A stretch of 64,000 bases of DNA. Origin: Couchioplanes caeruleus (GTDB lineage Bacteria > Actinomycetota > Actinomycetes > Mycobacteriales > Micromonosporaceae). Where the stretch lies: assembly GCF_023499255.1 (NCBI RefSeq), contig NZ_CP092183.1, forward strand, positions 2,797,501 to 2,861,500, written 5' to 3'. Positions 60,167 through 64,000 of the stretch are shown here, piece by piece. The notes under the pieces are model-generated. The model worked only from the letters and a program-made list of their open reading frames with translations. It did not search any database and had not been told where the DNA came from. Made by a program: the position numbers and the translations under genes. The stretch's first letter is position 1. The number at the start of each line of letters is the position of its first letter.

Positions 60167-60600
60167 TGGCGGAAGGCCCCAAGACGCAGATGCCTGCGCG
60201 CCGCAAGGCGCGCAAGCGTGCGCTCGACGTCCTCTACGAGGCCGACCTGCGCGACCTGCCGCCGAACCAGGTGATGGCCACCTACCTGGAGCGGATCGCC
60301 AAGCCCCACCCCGAACACCTGGACTACACGACCGGCCTGGTGGAGGGCGTCGCCAAGCACCTCGACCGGATCGACGAGCTGATCGCCAGCTACGCCGAGG
60401 GCTGGACCATCGACCGCATGCCGGTGGTGGACCGCAACCTCGCCCGCATCGCGGTGTACGAGCTGCTCTACGAGCCGGACATCGACGACCCGGTGGCGAT
60501 CACCGAGGCGGTCGAGCTGGCGAAGCAGATGTCCACGGACGACAGCCCGCGCTTCCTGAACGGCATCCTCGGCCGCATCGCCGAGTTCGCCACCCGCTGA
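60166..60600 (+). CDS. nusB: Transcription antitermination protein NusB
   Basis: NusB (144 aa) binds boxA RNA with NusE and supports rRNA transcription antitermination. The N-terminal ARRKARKRALDVLYEADLRD and C-terminal MPVVDRNLARIAVYELLY, ITEAVELAKQMSTDDSPRFLNGILGRI match the all-helical family. Length is standard. Translationally coupled to efp. About 250 bases of non-coding sequence follow before a shared hairpin terminator. Confidence 0.95.
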   Translation: MAEGPKTQMPARRKARKRALDVLYEADLRDLPPNQVMATYLERIAKPHPEHLDYTTGLVEGVAKHLDRIDELIASYAEGWTIDRMPVVDRNLARIAVYELLYEPDIDDPVAITEAVELAKQMSTDDSPRFLNGILGRIAEFATR

Positions 60601-60853
60601 GCCGGGCGCGGCGACGCTCGTCACGCTGTGCGCGGCGGCCTCCTGCGCGCTGCTGATGGCGGCCGGTTCCCGGTCACGGTCACTGACCGCTAGGTCGGCC
60701 GTCGTGACCGGCCGCGGGCGCCAGCGGCCGCTGCGCAGGGTCCGCGAGACCTCATCGACCAGCGCATATGTCATCGCAGCCCGGTCACGAACCGCCACCG
60801 CCGTGCCCGCAACGCTGCGGCCCGTGACCGTCGCCCACACCCGGAAAAGACAA

Positions 60854-60881
60854 AGAGGGACCCGCGAATGCGGGTCCCTCT
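60854..60881. terminator. Terminator between nusB and bldD
   Basis: AGAGGGACCCGC (60854-60865), tetraloop GAAT, GCGGGTCCCTCT (60870-60881): a perfect 12-bp stem lying 17 bases beyond the bldD stop. It can serve bldD and also nusB from the other side. The stretch 60601-60853 between nusB and the hairpin shows no gene I can support. Confidence 0.88.
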
Positions 60882-60898
60882 CGCGCGTGCGGTGCGGA

Positions 60899-61387
60899 TC
60901 AGCTGGCGAAGAAGGCGCGCGGGTCGGCGACGAGCACGCCGGCCTCCGTCAGACGCTCGATCAGGCCCGACGGCGAGATGTCGTACACGATGGCGAGCGC
61001 GCGCAGGTCGTCCGCGCGGATCGAGAGCACGCGACCGTTGTAGTCACCGCGCTGCTGCTGGATGGCCCGGGCGTAGCGCGCGACGTAGGCCAGGTCCTCG
61101 CCGGCCGCGTCGTACAGCTTCTCCAGGTCCAGCACGATCTTGTTGGTGGCCTCGAGCCGGACGCCGCTGCCGTCGGGCAACAGCTCCGAGACGGGAACCC
61201 GGTAGAAGTCGGCCAGTTCGGCGAGGCGCGAGACGGTGACAGCTCGGTCGCCACGCTCGTACGAGCCCACCACGACGGCCTTCCACCGGCCGTTCGACTT
61301 CTCTTCCACGCCCTGCAGGGACAGGCCCTGCTGCTGGCGGATGGAACGCAGGCGGGCGCCCAGCGACTTGGCGTACTCAGACGGCAT
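60899..61387 (-). CDS. bldD: Developmental transcription regulator BldD
   Basis: BldD (162 aa), the master repressor of sporulation genes in filamentous actinomycetes, controlled by tetrameric c-di-GMP. The N-terminal XRE-type helix-turn-helix (EYAKSLGARLRSIRQQQGLSLQGVEEKS, RWKAVVVGSYERGDRAVTVSRLAELADFY) is near-identical to Streptomyces BldD as I recall it. The C-terminal domain keeps the c-di-GMP signature RGD (113-115), eight residues, then RADD (124-127). ATG 61387 has a predicted promoter about 60 bases upstream with a BldD-box-like site over it, consistent with known autorepression. Divergent from the pyr operon. Confidence 0.95.
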   Translation of the reverse strand: MPSEYAKSLGARLRSIRQQQGLSLQGVEEKSNGRWKAVVVGSYERGDRAVTVSRLAELADFYRVPVSELLPDGSGVRLEATNKIVLDLEKLYDAAGEDLAYVARYARAIQQQRGDYNGRVLSIRADDLRALAIVYDISPSGLIERLTEAGVLVADPRAFFAS

Positions 61388-61436
61388 TCGGACACTCCAG
61401 TACTGTGCTGGCCCGGAGGGTTCTTCCTCCGGATCG

Positions 61437-61477
61437 CTACGCTGCGTGACGGTACGGAGTTTGCCAGCCCTGGTCAA
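61437..61477 (-). promoter_or_regulatory. Predicted bldD promoter with overlapping BldD-box-like site
   Basis: On the minus strand TTGACC (61472-61477), a 17-base spacer and TACCGT (61449-61454) form a good promoter with a ~55-base leader. TCAC-N5-GTAG (61437-61449) matches the published BldD box TNAC-N5-GTNA at 7 of 8 defined positions and overlaps the -10/start region. Confidence 0.6.
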
Positions 61478-61582
61478 GTGTCGGTTACCGATGAGTCGCC
61501 GAGCCGGGGACTGAGTTGCCCGCATTCGTCCGTCTGGTCCGTGGGTAGGCCACGTCACCATGGTCATCGCCTCGCTCACTGG

Positions 61583-61595
61583 TAACGTAGCGTCA
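61583..61595. promoter_or_regulatory. Perfect BldD box upstream of pyrR
   Basis: TAAC-GTAGC-GTCA matches TNAC-N5-GTNA at all defined positions. It lies 93 bases before the pyrR GTG and 196 bases before bldD. TAACGT within it could be a -10 hexamer with TGGTCA (61561-61566) as a weak -35 at 16 bases, so BldD bound here could affect pyr transcription. Confidence 0.5.
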
Positions 61596-61645
61596 GCCAT
61601 CGGGCCGCCCCTGGCCGGGGTGCCCGCTGAGCACCGAAAAGACGT

Positions 61646-61681
61646 CCTTTAACGACCCGTCCCGTGAGGCGGGGAAGGAGG
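61646..61681 (+). promoter_or_regulatory. PyrR-binding RNA element in the pyrR leader
   Basis: The leader contains CCCG-TCCCGTGAGG-CGGG (61656-61673), a hairpin whose loop fits the PyrR recognition pattern UCCNGNGAGG. The ribosome site AAGGAGG (61675-61681) follows the stem directly, so PyrR binding with UMP would block translation. TTTAACGAC just upstream is also typical of actinobacterial pyr leaders as I recall. Confidence 0.7.
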
Positions 61682-61687
61682 TCCGCC

Positions 61688-62257
61688 GTGGCATACCCAC
61701 GCGCCGACACAGGCAGCGCCACCAAGATCATTCTTTCCGGGTCCGACCTGCAACGGGTCGTCGACCGGATCGCGCACCAGATCCTCGAGAAGACGTCCGG
61801 CGCCACCGGCACCGTCCTGCTCGGCATCCCGACCCGCGGCGTCCCGCTGGCGCGCCGCCTCGCCTCCCGGATCCACGCCTTCGAGGGCATCGACATCCCG
61901 GTCGGCGCGCTGGACATCACGCTCTACCGCGACGACCTGCGGCTGCACGCGACGCGCGCGCTGGGCAAGACCGACATCCCCGGCGACGGGCTCGACGGGC
62001 GCCGCGTCATCCTCGTCGACGACGTGCTCTTCTCCGGGCGCACGGTGCGGGCCGCACTCGACGCGCTCAGCGACGTCGGCCGGCCCAGTTCGGTGCAGCT
62101 CGCCGTACTGGTCGACCGTGGCCACCGCGAGCTGCCCATCCGCGCCGACTACGTGGGCAAGAACATCCCGACCGCGCTCGCCGAGAAGGTGAAGGTGTCG
62201 CTGGCCGAGACCGACAACGGCGTCGACGAGGTCAAGCTGTACGGAGGAGCCGCATGA
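61688..62257 (+). CDS. pyrR: Bifunctional pyr operon regulator / uracil phosphoribosyltransferase PyrR
   Basis: PyrR (189 aa) senses UMP/UTP and represses pyrimidine genes by binding their leader RNA; it also has weak uracil phosphoribosyltransferase activity. The PRPP loop is [37 protein letters not shown] forms the first part of the active site, and [21 protein letters not shown] is the family signature. GTG 61688 follows AAGGAGG at 6 bases, next to the PyrR-binding hairpin, suggesting translational autoregulation. It overlaps pyrB by 4 bases. Confidence 0.95.
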   Translation: MAYPRADTGSATKIILSGSDLQRVVDRIAHQILEKTSGATGTVLLGIPTRGVPLARRLASRIHAFEGIDIPVGALDITLYRDDLRLHATRALGKTDIPGDGLDGRRVILVDDVLFSGRTVRAALDALSDVGRPSSVQLAVLVDRGHRELPIRADYVGKNIPTALAEKVKVSLAETDNGVDEVKLYGGAA

Positions 62258-63216
62258 TCAAGCACCTGAGGTCCGCCGCGGACGTGGACGCGGACACCGC
62301 CACGCTGATCCTCGACACCGCCGCGGAGATGGCCGCCCTGGCCGGTCGCGAGGTCAAGAAGCTGCCCACCCTGCGCGGGCGTACGGTCGTCAACCTCTTC
62401 TACGAGGACTCCACCCGGACCCGGATCTCGTTCGAGGCCGCGGCCAAGCGGCTCTCCGCCGACGTCATCAACTTCTCGGCGAAGGGCTCCAGCGTCTCGA
62501 AGGGCGAGAGCCTCAAGGACACGGCGCTGACCCTGCAGGCGATGGGCGCCGACGCGGTCGTGATCCGGCACCCCGCCTCGGGCGCGCCGCACCGGCTCGC
62601 GTCCTGGGTGGACGGTTCGGTGATCAACGCCGGCGACGGCACCCACGAGCACCCCACGCAGGCGCTGCTGGACGCGTACACGATGCGGTCGCGGCTCGGA
62701 CGCATCGACGGCCTGAAGGTCGCGATCGTGGGTGACGTCCTGCACAGCCGGGTCGCCCGCTCGAACGTCCTGCTGCTCACGACGCTGGGCGCCCGGGTCA
62801 CGCTGGTGGGCCCGCCGACGCTGATCCCGGTCGACATCGCGGCCGCCCTCTCGCCCGGCACTGAGCTTGCCCGCAGCGGAAAACCGACAGTAACCCGGAC
62901 AGGAGTGTCGTACGACCTCGATAGCGTCCTGCCCGCAACGGACGTCGTCATGATGCTGCGGGTGCAGACCGAGCGGATGCAGGACTCGTATTTCCCCTCC
63001 GCCCGTGAATACAGCCGCCGCTACGGGCTCGACGCCCCGCGCATGAGGAAGCTGCCGGAGCACGCGATCGTCATGCACCCCGGTCCGATGAACCGGGGCA
63101 TGGAGATCGCGCCCGAGGTGGCCGACTCGTCCCGCTCCACGATCGTCGAACAGGTCGCCAACGGCGTCAGCGCCCGGATGGCCGTTCTCTACCTCTTGCT
63201 GGGAGGCAAGGCATGA
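62254..63216 (+). CDS. pyrB: Aspartate carbamoyltransferase, catalytic subunit
   Basis: PyrB (320 aa) condenses carbamoyl phosphate and aspartate. The carbamoyl phosphate motif is [19 protein letters not shown], and [38 protein letters not shown] and [10 protein letters not shown] follow in the usual order. There is no pyrI regulatory subunit gene. ATG 62254 overlaps pyrR by 4 bases; the stop overlaps the ATG of a 30-codon ORF by 4 bases. Confidence 0.97.
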   Translation: MIKHLRSAADVDADTATLILDTAAEMAALAGREVKKLPTLRGRTVVNLFYEDSTRTRISFEAAAKRLSADVINFSAKGSSVSKGESLKDTALTLQAMGADAVVIRHPASGAPHRLASWVDGSVINAGDGTHEHPTQALLDAYTMRSRLGRIDGLKVAIVGDVLHSRVARSNVLLLTTLGARVTLVGPPTLIPVDIAAALSPGTELARSGKPTVTRTGVSYDLDSVLPATDVVMMLRVQTERMQDSYFPSAREYSRRYGLDAPRMRKLPEHAIVMHPGPMNRGMEIAPEVADSSRSTIVEQVANGVSARMAVLYLLLGGKA

Positions 63217-63305
63217 CCGCCTGCACCGAGCGTCGCCCGGCGTGCGCCGGCGACCGCCGTGACCGTGAGGGCCAGAAGGCCATGCGAAAGGTGAGTGCAG
63301 CATGA
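63213..63305 (+). CDS. Possible 30-aa coupled micro-ORF between pyrB and pyrC
   Basis: ATG 63213 overlaps the pyrB stop (ATGA) and the TGA at 63303-63305 overlaps the pyrC start codon (ATGA), so the ORF exactly spans the gap. GGGAGG lies 6 bases before its ATG. The peptide begins [17 protein letters not shown] and ends MRKVSAA: Arg-rich, two cysteines, no membrane segment. Third-position GC is about 76 percent, lower than the flanking genes, so the peptide itself may not be selected. It may simply carry ribosomes from pyrB to pyrC. No family recognised. Confidence 0.45.
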   Translation: MTACTERRPACAGDRRDREGQKAMRKVSAA

Positions 63306-64000
63306 CCTCGTACCTCATCAAGGGTGTCTCCGTGGTCGGCGGGAAGCCGGCCGACCTGCTGATCCGCGACGGTGTCGTCGCCGAGGGCGGCGGCAGGGCG
63401 GACGAGACGATCGACGGCGAGGGCCTGGTCGCGCTGCCCGGCCTGGTCGACCTGCACACCCACCTGCGCGAGCCGGGCCGCGAGGACGCCGAGACGGTCG
63501 AGACCGGCTCGCGCGCGGCGGCCCTCGGCGGCTACACCGCGGTCTTCGCGATGGCCAACACCTCCCCGGTCGCCGACACCGCCGGGGTGGTCGAGCAGGT
63601 CTGGCGGCTGGGCCGCGAGGCCGGGCTGGTCGACGTGCAGCCGATCGGCGCGGTCACCGTCGGGCTGGCCGGCAAGCAGCTCGCCGAGCTGGGCGCGATG
63701 GCCACCTCCGCGGCGAACGTCCGGATCTTCTCCGACGACGGCCACTGTGTCGCCGACCCGCGGCTGATGCGCCGCGCGCTGGAGTACGTGAAGGCTTTCG
63801 ACGGGATCATCGCCCAGCACGCCGAGGAGCCGCGGCTCACCGAGGGCGCACAGATGCACGAGGGCGAGATCTCCACCCGGCTGGGCCTGACCGGCTGGCC
63901 CGCGGTCGCCGAGGAGGCGATCATCGCCCGCGACGTGCTGCTCGCCGAGCACGTCGGCAGCCGCCTGCACGTCTGCCATGTCTCGACCGCCGGGTCCGTC
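63302..64000 (+). CDS. pyrC: Dihydroorotase (3' end outside window)
   Basis: The first 233 residues of dihydroorotase, which cyclises carbamoyl aspartate. The metal-binding motif [13 protein letters not shown] is near residue 50, followed by [17 protein letters not shown], a substrate-site [17 protein letters not shown] and [10 protein letters not shown] at the window edge, all as in type I (PyrC class III-like) dihydroorotases. ATG 63302 overlaps the micro-ORF stop, with AAGGTGAG upstream. Probably followed by carA/carB outside the window. Confidence 0.95.
   Translation, partial: MTSYLIKGVSVVGGKPADLLIRDGVVAEGGGRADETIDGEGLVALPGLVDLHTHLREPGREDAETVETGSRAAALGGYTAVFAMANTSPVADTAGVVEQVWRLGREAGLVDVQPIGAVTVGLAGKQLAELGAMATSAANVRIFSDDGHCVADPRLMRRALEYVKAFDGIIAQHAEEPRLTEGAQMHEGEISTRLGLTGWPAVAEEAIIARDVLLAEHVGSRLHVCHVSTAGSV

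Noticed and set aside
61553..61566. GTCACCATGGTCAT as a further BldD box
   Set aside because: The half-sites TCAC and GTCA are separated by four bases, not the five required by the consensus.

Overview
The window is very GC-rich, with almost exclusively G/C third codon positions, many GTG starts and frequent 4-base ATGA/GTGA gene overlaps. Gene order (secD-secF-apt-rel; alaS-ruvX-mltG-aroE-aroC-aroK...aroB-aroQ-efp-nusB-bldD-pyrR-pyrB-pyrC), a BldD with the complete c-di-GMP motif, and a FliA/WhiG-type sigma factor point to a filamentous actinomycete. The best guess is Micromonosporaceae (Actinoplanes or a close relative); genus is inference. It looks like ordinary chromosome. I saw no tRNA/rRNA genes, insertion sequences, CRISPR arrays or phage genes.

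Layout. 1-10 kb: end of secD, secF, apt, bifunctional (p)ppGpp enzyme rel, two membrane-anchored cyclophilins, an MBL hydrolase and hisS. 10-16 kb: thioesterase, HxlR regulator, MFS exporter, then a two-gene cyanophycin operon (cphB-cphA). 16-23 kb: a receptor Ser/Thr kinase with a CBM2-like outer domain, a small conserved-looking protein, a repeat-rich gap, a FliA-type sigma factor and a secreted NucB-like protein. 23-27 kb: urease ureA-ureB-ureC followed by a damaged accessory region in which the start of ureF is joined out of frame to the end of ureG, then ureD. 27-33 kb: a probable D-amino-acid cluster (RidA, amidohydrolase, D-threonine-aldolase-like enzyme), hemerythrin protein, and a three-gene operon ending in a ComB-like phosphatase. 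33-43 kb: transporters with adjacent AsnC and ArsR regulators, aspS, a reductase-GyrI fusion and rarA.

43-64 kb: a 1344-residue collagen-like membrane protein, then the alaS-ruvX-mltG-aroE run, aroC-aroK, an insertion of three unrelated genes, aroB-aroQ-efp-nusB, and bldD divergent from the pyrimidine operon (pyrR-pyrB-micro-ORF-pyrC, cut by the window end).

Regulatory reading. Several genes have a TANNNT -10 hexamer only 7-8 bases before the start codon, suggesting leaderless mRNAs (apt, hxlR, MFS exporter, arsR, rarA, aroB). Clear operator-like palindromes sit before arsR, before the ribbon-helix-helix/Clp-N gene and over the hemerythrin start codon. A BldD-box-like site covers the predicted bldD promoter, a perfect BldD box lies before pyrR, and the pyrR leader carries a PyrR-binding RNA motif next to its ribosome binding site. 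The observations most worth checking are the ureF/ureG deletion, the CBM2 receptor kinase, the three operators, and the coupled micro-ORF between pyrB and pyrC.
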